A DNA stretch of 37,822 nt. It comes from a virus. Below the pieces are notes generated by a model. The model had not been told where the DNA came from. It was given only the letters and a program-made list of their open reading frames with translations, and did not search any database. Location of the stretch: positions 1 to 37,822 of IMG/VR virus record IMGVR_UViG_3300031851_000065; one strand, 5' to 3'. This document shows positions 14,506 to 21,251 of the stretch, piece by piece. Position numbers and translations under genes: made by a program. How positions within the stretch are numbered: position 1 is the first letter of the stretch; every line of letters begins with the position of its first letter.

Positions 14506-14857
14506 GGTGGCTTGGCTCGCTGGCATAGTCGATGGAGAAGGGTATGTGTGTTATCGCAAGACACCCACAGTTCAGGTGGAAACTGTGACCCCCGAGCTTG
14601 CGTACATACCTGCCTCCATCTTCGGCGGCAGCGTCACCACTCAACAGCGTAGGAACGCATCCGTCTTTAGATGGAGTGTTTATGGGGACAACGCCATCAA
14701 TGTACTGAGGCAGTTGATCCCTTATCTACAATATAAGAAAGCACAGGCTGTCATTGTGCTTAACTCAGGCCGATACCCACCTAAGTCAGCCATGAGAAAG
14801 TCCCACCACAGCCGACTTAACCAGCTTAGAAAGAAGAGATATGATGGAGCCACTTGA
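14462..14857 (+). CDS. Small LAGLIDADG homing endonuclease-like protein
   Basis: This 131-residue protein has a single motif LAGIVDGEG at residues 19-27, with the acidic residues expected at Asp24 and Glu26. The following layout (AYIPASIFGGSV, then VLRQLIPYLQYKKAQAVIVL) is typical of single-motif LAGLIDADG nucleases, which work as dimers. The ATG at 14462 lies inside the end of the DNA polymerase gene in another frame; an ATG at 14381 would extend it but lacks a binding site. It is free-standing, with no intron or intein visible in the polymerase. It may promote its own spread into related phages or may now serve the phage as a junction or nicking enzyme. Confidence 0.75.
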   Translation: MESTRLEPTGPKPTEVAWLAGIVDGEGYVCYRKTPTVQVETVTPELAYIPASIFGGSVTTQQRRNASVFRWSVYGDNAINVLRQLIPYLQYKKAQAVIVLNSGRYPPKSAMRKSHHSRLNQLRKKRYDGAT

Positions 14858-15065
14858 ATATGTACCAACTTCTTCACTATTGAAGGAACTAAGGAAGAGA
14901 CATGACACCATGGTCTTCCTGTCAGCAAGCAACAGAACGCACAATGTCGAGGATGTGACAGTTGCGTTTGAGGGGCCTTTCCACTCAGTGTTGGGTCTTG
15001 TCGAACTAGGTAAATGTGCAGTAATGAATGGAATCAGCAATGACGAAGACAGCTTTAGTGATTGA
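14841..15065 (+). CDS. Small conserved phage hypothetical protein
   Basis: This 74-residue protein starts at ATG 14841 or 14844, overlapping the LAGLIDADG gene by 17 bases. Its layout (EPLEYVPTSSLLKELRKRHDTMVF near residues 3-26, then FEGPFHSVLGLVELGKCAVM) resembles small uncharacterised proteins I have seen beside replication genes in other phages. The C-terminus is acidic. It lies just upstream of the exonuclease gene and overlaps it. No function can be given. Confidence 0.65.
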   Translation: MMEPLEYVPTSSLLKELRKRHDTMVFLSASNRTHNVEDVTVAFEGPFHSVLGLVELGKCAVMNGISNDEDSFSD

Positions 15066-15798
15066 TGGCGACATCTTCCTTTGGGAATGTTGTCTCTCAG
15101 CAGAACAAGCGTTTGATTGGGGTGATGATCTATGGACCCTGCACTCAGATGCTCAGGAAGTACGACTCAAACTAGACATCGCCTTTGCCTCTCTGAAGGA
15201 GAAGCTCAACGCCACCACCATGGCAATCGCACTGAGTGGACCCACTAACTGGCGAAAGGAAGTTCTCCCTACATACAAGGCGAACCGCAAGAAGACACGC
15301 AAGCCGGTGGCATTCTTCGCCATGAAGGAGTATGTACGAGAGACCTATCACACATTCGAGATCCCCACCCTTGAGGCTGACGATGTGTGTGGCCTGCTTA
15401 TGGGACGACAGCTATGGAAGACTAAGTTTGAACGGGTGATTGTCACTGCTGATAAAGACCTGCTACAGATCCCCGGTCTCCACTACAACCCCAACAAGCC
15501 CCATGAGGGTATCTCCGAAGTGACCCCTGAAGATGGTACGTATAACTTTATGTACCAAGCACTTACGGGTGACGCTGTTGATGGCTACTCAGGCTGTCCC
15601 GGTGTTGGGCCTAAGACTGCTGAACGTAAGCTCAAGCAGGCTGACCCCAAGGACTACTGGGATCTTGTCCTTGAAGCCTATGAGGATGCGGGACTCACCT
15701 ACGAGGACGCCCTACAACAGGCACGGGTTGCTAAGATCCTGACAACCAAAGACTACAATTTCCAGACAAATGAGGTAATACTATGGGAACCAAAATGA
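15028..15798 (+). CDS. 5'-3' exonuclease (T7 gp6-like, FEN family)
   Basis: The protein has 256 residues from ATG 15028, or 252 from ATG 15040. It carries the FEN-family acidic positions (VIDGDIFLW near 10, EADDVCGLLM near 115, TADKDLLQIPG near 140) and a helix-three-turn-helix (GDAVDGYSGCPGVGPKTAERKL near 180-200). It would remove primers and degrade host DNA during phage replication. It overlaps the preceding gene by 38 bases and the following gene by 16. Length and order match T7. Confidence 0.9.
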   Translation: MESAMTKTALVIDGDIFLWECCLSAEQAFDWGDDLWTLHSDAQEVRLKLDIAFASLKEKLNATTMAIALSGPTNWRKEVLPTYKANRKKTRKPVAFFAMKEYVRETYHTFEIPTLEADDVCGLLMGRQLWKTKFERVIVTADKDLLQIPGLHYNPNKPHEGISEVTPEDGTYNFMYQALTGDAVDGYSGCPGVGPKTAERKLKQADPKDYWDLVLEAYEDAGLTYEDALQQARVAKILTTKDYNFQTNEVILWEPK

Positions 15799-16145
15799 AC
15801 CGCGATCAACTACTGAGGGTCCACCGCCGTCTCTGTGAGAAAGCAGTGAGCCTGATGGAGAAGAAAAACCACGATTACAGTGGGGGGAAGGCGGCTGAAG
15901 ACCCCTTCCTTAACTTCACTCGTGTAGAGAAACTAGGGATTACAGACACTAAGAGGGGTTTTATGGTGAGACTCACCGATAAGATCTCCCGTCTGATCAC
16001 CTTCATTGACACTGGTGTGTACAAAGTTCCCGACGAAAAACTGGAAGATACGGTACTTGATCTAATCAATTATTCGATCCTGTTGTATGCATACGTCCAA
16101 ACAGAGACAGGAAAGGATGAGTATGAGGAAAATTCCAACGATTGA
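15783..16145 (+). CDS. Nucleotide modification associated domain 1 (DUF1599) protein
   Basis: This 120-residue protein reads LMEKKNHDYSGGKAAEDPFLNF near 20-41, then KRGFMVRLTDKISRLITFI and EKLEDTVLDLINYSILLYAYV, which is the DUF1599 pattern. The family is named from its association with base-modification genes in phages, but its reaction is not established. GAGG at 15772-15775 is seven bases before ATG 15783. No obvious hydroxymethylase, thymidylate synthase or glycosyltransferase is present in the window to pair with it. Confidence 0.75.
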   Translation: MGTKMNRDQLLRVHRRLCEKAVSLMEKKNHDYSGGKAAEDPFLNFTRVEKLGITDTKRGFMVRLTDKISRLITFIDTGVYKVPDEKLEDTVLDLINYSILLYAYVQTETGKDEYEENSND

Positions 16146-16308
16146 TAAGTCCCTTATTGAAGCACTTAATGAGCGAGTTCCAGAGAGATGTCCTGACCCT
16201 AGCTGGTCTGACCGTGAGATCTGGATATATGCAGGCAAGAGGGAGCTTGTCAAACTACTCATCAATGAGTTTACCCTTCAACAAGATAACCTAGTAAAGG
16301 AGCTGTGA
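16123..16308 (+). CDS. Small hypothetical protein
   Basis: This 61-residue protein starts at ATG 16123, six bases after AGGAAAGG; ATGs at 16087 and 16117 are less well placed. It has a proline-containing turn (PERCPDPSWSDREIWIYAGKREL) and a helical C-terminus. It overlaps the DUF1599 gene and stands between the replication and head modules. I do not recognise a family. Confidence 0.65.
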   Translation: MRKIPTIDKSLIEALNERVPERCPDPSWSDREIWIYAGKRELVKLLINEFTLQQDNLVKEL

Positions 16309-16309
16309 T

Positions 16310-16543
16310 ATGTGCATTGGCGGATCACCTAATCTACCCCCTCCACCACCGGCTGTAGCACCACCGGCACCCCCAGCACCTATTGTCGTTGCTCCCCCAC
16401 CAACACTACCCCAGATGCCTGCTCTACAGAATGAGCAGTCCCGTCCTGATAATCCCACCCGTAAAAGGCGTGGCACTCAGCGGCGTGGTAAATCCATGTT
16501 GAAGATCCCCCTCAATACATCAGGCGGAGGTCTCAACATTTAA
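16310..16543 (+). CDS. Small proline-rich protein upstream of portal
   Basis: This 77-residue protein starts at ATG 16310, eight bases after AAGGAG. Residues 8-45 are dominated by proline and alanine (LPPPPPAVAPPAPPAP), followed by a basic stretch (RKRRGTQRRGKS) and a glycine-rich end. Similar small MC-GG-PPP proteins are common just before portal genes in T7-like phages and are suspected to be minor virion or assembly proteins. Its stop codon overlaps the portal start. Confidence 0.7.
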   Translation: MCIGGSPNLPPPPPAVAPPAPPAPIVVAPPPTLPQMPALQNEQSRPDNPTRKRRGTQRRGKSMLKIPLNTSGGGLNI

Positions 16544-18060
16544 TGGAAACTCTCAAGAACACCTACCTTAAATGCTCTGGTGAGCGCAACAACTACCTCG
16601 ACAGGGGTAGGGATGCCAGTGCATTGACTATTCCCACGATCCTCCCAGAGGAGGGTAAGACTGCAAGCCGCCGCTATGGAACCCCTTACCAAAGCATAGG
16701 CGCACGGGGTGTCAACAACTTGGCATCCGCCCTCCTCCTCTCACTCCTGCCTCCGAACGCACCCTTCTTCCGACTTCAGTTGGATGAGGAGACCGAACGG
16801 GAGCTGGAAACTCTTGATACCAATATCATTACTGAAGTTGAGGACTCTCTCGCAAGTATTGAGCGATCAATGATGGATGAGATTGAGCGATCTGGTGTAC
16901 GTACCGGACTATTTGATGCTGTCCGCCACCTGATCGTCACAGGGAATGCCTTGCTGTATTTCCCTGACGGCGGCAATATGCGTGTGGTACACCTCGATCG
17001 TTACGTTGTTAAGAGATGCCCCCTCGGCCATGTGAGGACAGTGGTCCTTATGGAGAGCGTATCTCCCTCAATGCTCCCTGAGGAAGTACGCCCCGCCGTG
17101 GGGGATGAAACTTCTTATGAGGATCACATCGACCTCTACACCGGGATGTTCACTCGCAACGATGGCAAGGTTGAAGTATTTCAGGAAGTCAATGGCATGG
17201 AGATCGAAGGATCTCGCCGTGTCATGGACGCTGATGATGCTCCCTTCATCCCACTGAGGATGTCCAGAGTTGATGGTGAGAACTATGGCCGTGGCTATGT
17301 TGAACAGTACATGGGCGACCTGCAATCCCTCGAAGGCTTGACTAAGGCCATTGTTGAGGGCAGTGCAGCGGCAGCCAAGATCCTATTCTTGGTCAACCCC
17401 AACGGTACAACTAGGGCACGTACCCTCAGTGAGTCCCCCAATGGTGCTATTAGAGAAGGATCAGCTAATGATGTCAGTGTACTTCAATCTGGTAAAGCGG
17501 CGGATTTCTCTGTCGCACTCAGTACGATGCGTGACATTCAAGAACGTCTCGCATACGCATTTCTGCTGGTTGAAGGATCAATACGTAATGCAGATCGAGT
17601 CACAGCAGAAGAAGTGAGGCTGGTCACCCAAGCCGTTGAACGACAGCTAGGTGGCATCTACAGCATCCTCAGCCGTGAACTCAGTTTGCCGATGGTGAAC
17701 TTGGTTATGAACAAAATGAAGTCTGAAGGATCCCTTCCAAAGATCCCTCAAGACAAGATTAAACCAGTGATCATTACAGGTATTGAAGCCCTCGGGCGAG
17801 GAAATGACCTCAACCGACTTGATACATACTTAGCAGGAATCGGACAGATCCTTGGTCCCGAGGTGCTTCAAACCTACGTTGATGTCAGTGAATATCTAAA
17901 GCGTAGGGCCATGGCACTCGGCATAGATACCAAGGGTCTGGTACGATCAAACGAAGAACTGGCCGAAATGCAGCAACAGCAGCAGGCCGCACAGCAACAA
18001 CAAGTGATGGCACAACAAATGGCTCCACAAATGATGGAGCAAGCGACTCAAGGAGAATAA
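16543..18060 (+). CDS. Portal / head-tail connector protein (T7 gp8-like)
   Basis: The 505-residue protein forms the dodecameric ring through which DNA enters the capsid. Its length (T7 gp8: 536), its place before scaffold and capsid, and segments such as DGENYGRGYVEQYMGDLQSLEGL and RVTAEEVRLVTQAVERQLGGIYS are typical. The C-terminus is rich in glutamine (QQQQQAAQQQQVMAQQM). It starts at ATG 16543, overlapping the previous stop (TAATG). Confidence 0.92.
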   Translation: METLKNTYLKCSGERNNYLDRGRDASALTIPTILPEEGKTASRRYGTPYQSIGARGVNNLASALLLSLLPPNAPFFRLQLDEETERELETLDTNIITEVEDSLASIERSMMDEIERSGVRTGLFDAVRHLIVTGNALLYFPDGGNMRVVHLDRYVVKRCPLGHVRTVVLMESVSPSMLPEEVRPAVGDETSYEDHIDLYTGMFTRNDGKVEVFQEVNGMEIEGSRRVMDADDAPFIPLRMSRVDGENYGRGYVEQYMGDLQSLEGLTKAIVEGSAAAAKILFLVNPNGTTRARTLSESPNGAIREGSANDVSVLQSGKAADFSVALSTMRDIQERLAYAFLLVEGSIRNADRVTAEEVRLVTQAVERQLGGIYSILSRELSLPMVNLVMNKMKSEGSLPKIPQDKIKPVIITGIEALGRGNDLNRLDTYLAGIGQILGPEVLQTYVDVSEYLKRRAMALGIDTKGLVRSNEELAEMQQQQQAAQQQQVMAQQMAPQMMEQATQGE

Positions 18061-18816
18061 ATGTCTGACTATCAAAGTATTGAAATCAAGGGAGAACAGA
18101 CTCCCGCAATGAACCCAGAACAGGCTGCAAGTATTGAGCAGGAAGCCACGCCGGAAGTCACGACCCCAGAAGCTGCCCCTCAACGACCCGAGTGGCTACC
18201 TGAGAAGTTCGAGACACCGGAAGCAATGGCCTTTGCGTATAAGCAGCTCGAACAAGAGTTCTCAAAAGCAAGCTCTCCAGCTCCTGAAAATGAAACAGAA
18301 GCAGGGGGAATTGACCCCGGCACCTTTGCTGCCCTTGCAGAAGAGTTTGACGAGACAGGTGATGTATCAGAGATCTCTCGCCAGAAGCTGGCAGAGACTG
18401 GCATCCCGCGTGAGTTCATTGATGAATATGTTCAGGGCCAGCAGCAGATGGCTCAATCATCTATTGTTGAGGTTTATAAGTCAGTAGGTGGTGAAGAGCA
18501 GTACAAGCAGATGCTTAACTGGGCCGTTGAACAGCTCAGTGATGGCGAGATTGACCTGTTCAATGACATGGTTGCAGGCTCAAAAGAAGAAATGATGATG
18601 GCAGTCAACGGTCTCCACGCCCGCTATGTTCAGTCGGGACAGGTAGCCCCTAAGACCCCCCTCGTGCAGGGCGAGACACCGACTTCGGGCAACAACAGCT
18701 CGGTCTTCCAGTCACGCGCACAGGTTGTTGAAGCCATGAAAGACGAACGGTACAGGAAAGATCCTGCTTATCGAGAAGAGGTCTACCGTAGGCTTCAGAA
18801 CTCAAACGCAATCTAA
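18061..18816 (+). CDS. Capsid scaffolding / assembly protein (T7 gp9-like)
   Basis: This 251-residue acidic, largely helical protein lies between portal and capsid, as gp9 does. The N-terminal third is disordered and rich in Pro, Glu and Ala. The C-terminal segment (AQVVEAMKDERYRKDPAYREEVYRRLQ) is the conserved capsid-contact region of this family. CAAGGAGAATAA precedes ATG 18061, one base after the portal stop. Confidence 0.88.
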   Translation: MSDYQSIEIKGEQTPAMNPEQAASIEQEATPEVTTPEAAPQRPEWLPEKFETPEAMAFAYKQLEQEFSKASSPAPENETEAGGIDPGTFAALAEEFDETGDVSEISRQKLAETGIPREFIDEYVQGQQQMAQSSIVEVYKSVGGEEQYKQMLNWAVEQLSDGEIDLFNDMVAGSKEEMMMAVNGLHARYVQSGQVAPKTPLVQGETPTSGNNSSVFQSRAQVVEAMKDERYRKDPAYREEVYRRLQNSNAI

Positions 18817-18828
18817 GGAGATTCTAAA

Positions 18829-19053
18829 ATGGAAAATAAACCCGGTGTTAAAACAACGGAATTCTGGCTCAGTGCCGCTGCCGCAATGGTTGGCGCACTT
18901 GTTGCCGCTGACGTGATCCCCACTGAGGGACCGTGGCTACAGGTCGTTGGACTTGTGTCTGCTGCCCTTGTTGCTCTGGGATACACAGGAGCGCGGCTCA
19001 ACCTCAAGAACAAAGAGGCTGAAGCTGCTCAGTATGAGGCTGAGTCTGAATAA
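18829..19053 (+). CDS. Holin-like membrane protein
   Basis: This 74-residue protein has two hydrophobic segments, about residues 11-27 (FWLSAAAAMVGALVAA) and 36-55 (LQVVGLVSAALVALGYTGA), and a charged C-terminal tail (LNLKNKEAEAAQYEAESE). This is the plan of a class II holin, which opens the inner membrane at lysis. AAGGAG precedes the ATG. It is followed directly by two overlapping frames that resemble a spanin pair, which supports a lysis role. Confidence 0.65.
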   Translation: MENKPGVKTTEFWLSAAAAMVGALVAADVIPTEGPWLQVVGLVSAALVALGYTGARLNLKNKEAEAAQYEAESE

Positions 19054-19068
19054 TTAGAATGGATCTAT

Positions 19069-19227
19069 ATGTATGCAGCTATATCAGCAATCATCATTGC
19101 GATCCTTACTCCATTCGTGGAGATGCTACGTGAACACAAAACGACTGCTACTGACGTTGCCCCTAATCCTAAGCGCAGTGCTTGGGATGAACGGGTGCGG
19201 AAGTTCAAGAGTCGTATTCGTGGATGA
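19069..19227 (+). CDS. Small membrane protein, candidate inner-membrane spanin (Rz-like)
   Basis: This 52-residue frame begins with a hydrophobic segment (AAISAIIIAILTPF, residues 3-16), followed by a charged, basic C-terminus (KRSAWDERVRKFKSRIRG). The second half overlaps, in another frame, the start of a lipoprotein gene at 19130. This nested arrangement is typical of Rz/Rz1 spanins, although 52 residues is very short for an Rz. The ribosome-binding site is weak. A small accessory holin is the alternative. Confidence 0.5.
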   Translation: MYAAISAIIIAILTPFVEMLREHKTTATDVAPNPKRSAWDERVRKFKSRIRG

Positions 19228-19405
19228 GTCCGATGGGCTTGTTCGCTTAGGCTCCGATGTTCGGGGCCATGTATGGTATTGGAATGGTTCCTCATGGGAA
19301 CTGTCCTCTAATTCTGTCAAGCTACCCGAAGGGTGGTACGCAGGATCAATCGGTGCTGAAGAAGAACCAGATAACTCTGGCCCTGCTGCGGTGGGACAAC
19401 CTTAG
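19130..19405 (+). CDS. Lipoprotein, candidate outer-membrane spanin (Rz1-like)
   Basis: GTG 19130 has GGAG (19119-19122) seven bases upstream and gives 91 residues. The N-terminus is a lipoprotein signal: NTKR, a hydrophobic run (LLLTLPLILSAVLG) and MNGC with the lipid-accepting Cys at residue 23. The mature part contains VFVDESDGLVRLGSDVRG and WNGSSWELSSNSVKLPEGWYAGS, a pattern I have met in uncharacterised phage lipoproteins. The open frame could reach back to ATG 19073, but that would bury the signal sequence. The first 98 bases overlap the membrane protein gene at 19069-19227. Confidence 0.6.
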   Translation: MNTKRLLLTLPLILSAVLGMNGCGSSRVVFVDESDGLVRLGSDVRGHVWYWNGSSWELSSNSVKLPEGWYAGSIGAEEEPDNSGPAAVGQP

Positions 19406-19464
19406 AATTCTCAACTTACTCAGCCCAGTCAACTACTAACTTTTAATTACAAAGGATCAAAAAC

Positions 19465-20538
19465 ATGACAGACGGAAGAATGTTTTTCGACCCGGTTACA
19501 TCACGACTGGGTTCAAACAACCTTGGAGCAGATGCCAATGCATTGTTCCTGAAGGTTTTCAGTGGAGAGATTCTCCAAGTTTTTGAGGAAGCTAACATGA
19601 TGCTCCCTCTCACCACCTCACGCAACATCAGCAGCGGCAAGACGGCAACGTTCCCCGTGGTCGGTGTCGCCAGTGCCAAGTACCACACTCCCGGTGAGTC
19701 AATCCTGACCGCTGGTAATGATGCTGCTGGCTCAGATGGCTTTGCTGACCAGAGTAAGTACCTGTCTGCTATCAAGCACACTGAACGTACTATCTCGATT
19801 GACGGAATGCTTGTCTCAAGTGCATTCATCCACGACATTGATGAAGCCAAGAACCATTGGGATGTCCGAGCTGCCTACAGTACGCAGATTGGCCGCGAGC
19901 TTGCTTACACCACGGATAAGGCTCTTATCCGAACCGTGGTTGCAGGTGCCCGAGCGACTGCTGACCGCTTCGGTGGCACGTCCGCTCAGTTCCTTGGTGA
20001 AGCAATTAACACCACTGGTGCAAACACCGCGTACACCGCTGAAGAGCTTATTGAGGGTATTGCCTCGATCGCTCAGAAGATGGATGAGAAGAACGTTCCT
20101 GCTGAAGGACGTTACTGTATGCTCAACCCAGCTCACTACTACCTGTTGGTGAAGAGTGGCAACGCTGCCATCAACTCCGACTTCGGTGGTATGGGTTCCA
20201 TCGCTACTGGTGAAGTGGCTCAGATTTCCGGCCTCCGCCTCATGAAGTCGAACCACATCCCATCAGCAAATGAGTCATCGACTCAGGATGGTGTCCTTGG
20301 CGACAACCTCATCAACAACGACCTGTTTGGATCGGACACCGGATACTCTGGTGCGAACTTCAGCACGACCGTTGGTGTGGCGTTCCAGACCGAAGGTGTT
20401 GGCACTGTCAAGCTCCTCGACCTTGGTGTCGAATCCGAGTATCAGATGGACCGTCTCGGTACGCTGATGATGGCTAAGTACGCAATGGGTCATGGTATCC
20501 TGCGCGAAGAATGCTGCTACGAAATCAAGACTGCTTAA
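19465..20538 (+). CDS. Major capsid protein (T7 gp10-like)
   Basis: The 357-residue protein lies behind the scaffold in T7 order. Segments such as SGEILQVFEEANMMLPL, HTERTISIDGMLVSSAFIHDID and YCMLNPAHYYLLVKS are typical of the HK97-fold capsid proteins of T7-like phages. A 59-base gap upstream ends in TTTTAATTACAAAGGA, related to the leader of the gene at 5860. A terminator follows. No frameshift signal for a minor capsid form is evident. Confidence 0.94.
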   Translation: MTDGRMFFDPVTSRLGSNNLGADANALFLKVFSGEILQVFEEANMMLPLTTSRNISSGKTATFPVVGVASAKYHTPGESILTAGNDAAGSDGFADQSKYLSAIKHTERTISIDGMLVSSAFIHDIDEAKNHWDVRAAYSTQIGRELAYTTDKALIRTVVAGARATADRFGGTSAQFLGEAINTTGANTAYTAEELIEGIASIAQKMDEKNVPAEGRYCMLNPAHYYLLVKSGNAAINSDFGGMGSIATGEVAQISGLRLMKSNHIPSANESSTQDGVLGDNLINNDLFGSDTGYSGANFSTTVGVAFQTEGVGTVKLLDLGVESEYQMDRLGTLMMAKYAMGHGILREECCYEIKTA

Positions 20539-20572
20539 TTGTAGTCTTTTAAGACCTTGAGTCTCCCTTTCG

Positions 20573-20611
20573 GGGCGGTCCACCTTCGGGTGGGCCGTCC
20601 TATTTTCTTTT
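20573..20611 (+). terminator. Rho-independent terminator after the capsid gene
   Basis: GGGCGGTCCACC (20573-20584) pairs with GGTGGGCCGTCC (20589-20600) with two non-Watson-Crick G-T positions, around a stable TTCG loop, and is followed by TATTTTCTTTT. T7 has its main terminator in the same place, behind gene 10, so capsid and upstream genes are made in excess over the tail genes. Confidence 0.88.
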
Positions 20612-20621
20612 AGGAGTAAAT

Positions 20622-21251
20622 ATGCCAACAAAAACGACTGAACTAGAAGCTGTCAACACCATCCTTTCCTCGGTTGGTGAACCACCTATCGTCAGCCTCA
20701 CGGGTACTCAGGGTGCTGATGCAACGATTGCTAGAAACATCCTGACCGAAGTGTCTAGGGAAGTTCAAAGTCAAGGTTGGCATTTCAACACTCTGTATGA
20801 TCAGAGGTTCTCCCCCAACACCTCTAATGAAATTACTCTTGCTGACGAAGTTCTCCGTGTGGACAACTACTCAGGACGGTCAGGTTCAACCACTATTGGT
20901 GGACTCTCTGAAGACCGATCTGTTGTCCAGCGTGGAGACAAGTTGTTTGACAAGACCAACAACACTTTCACATTCACCTCATCAATCCAGATGACTGTTG
21001 TCTACCTGTATGAGTTTGAAGAGATGCCTGAGCCTGCTAGACGTTATGTCACCATCAAAGCTGCTCGCATCTTCCAAGACCGTATGGTTGGATCCCAGAA
21101 GTCCCACATGTTTACCATGCAGGATGAAATGAGATGCATGTCCACCCTTAAAGAGTTTGAAGGTGATACTGCTGACAGGAGCATCTTCGACAACGATGAC
21201 GTTTTCAACATCATCAACCGTAGAGGTGCGATGAGAAGGGGTGGTTATTGA
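20622..21251 (+). CDS. Tail tubular protein A (T7 gp11-like)
   Basis: This 209-residue protein is of the usual gp11 length. It has the typical start (TELEAVNTILSSVGEPPI) and the segments EVSREVQSQGWHFNT and RYVTIKAARIFQDRMVGS. It forms the adaptor ring between portal and nozzle. TTTTAGGAG precedes ATG 20622, immediately after the terminator. The stop overlaps the start of the next gene. Confidence 0.93.
   Translation: MPTKTTELEAVNTILSSVGEPPIVSLTGTQGADATIARNILTEVSREVQSQGWHFNTLYDQRFSPNTSNEITLADEVLRVDNYSGRSGSTTIGGLSEDRSVVQRGDKLFDKTNNTFTFTSSIQMTVVYLYEFEEMPEPARRYVTIKAARIFQDRMVGSQKSHMFTMQDEMRCMSTLKEFEGDTADRSIFDNDDVFNIINRRGAMRRGGY

Noticed and set aside
16340-16400. CCACC-rich repeats as a possible CRISPR or tandem array
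   Set aside because: They are the codons of the proline-rich protein; no regular repeat and spacer pattern exists anywhere in the window.
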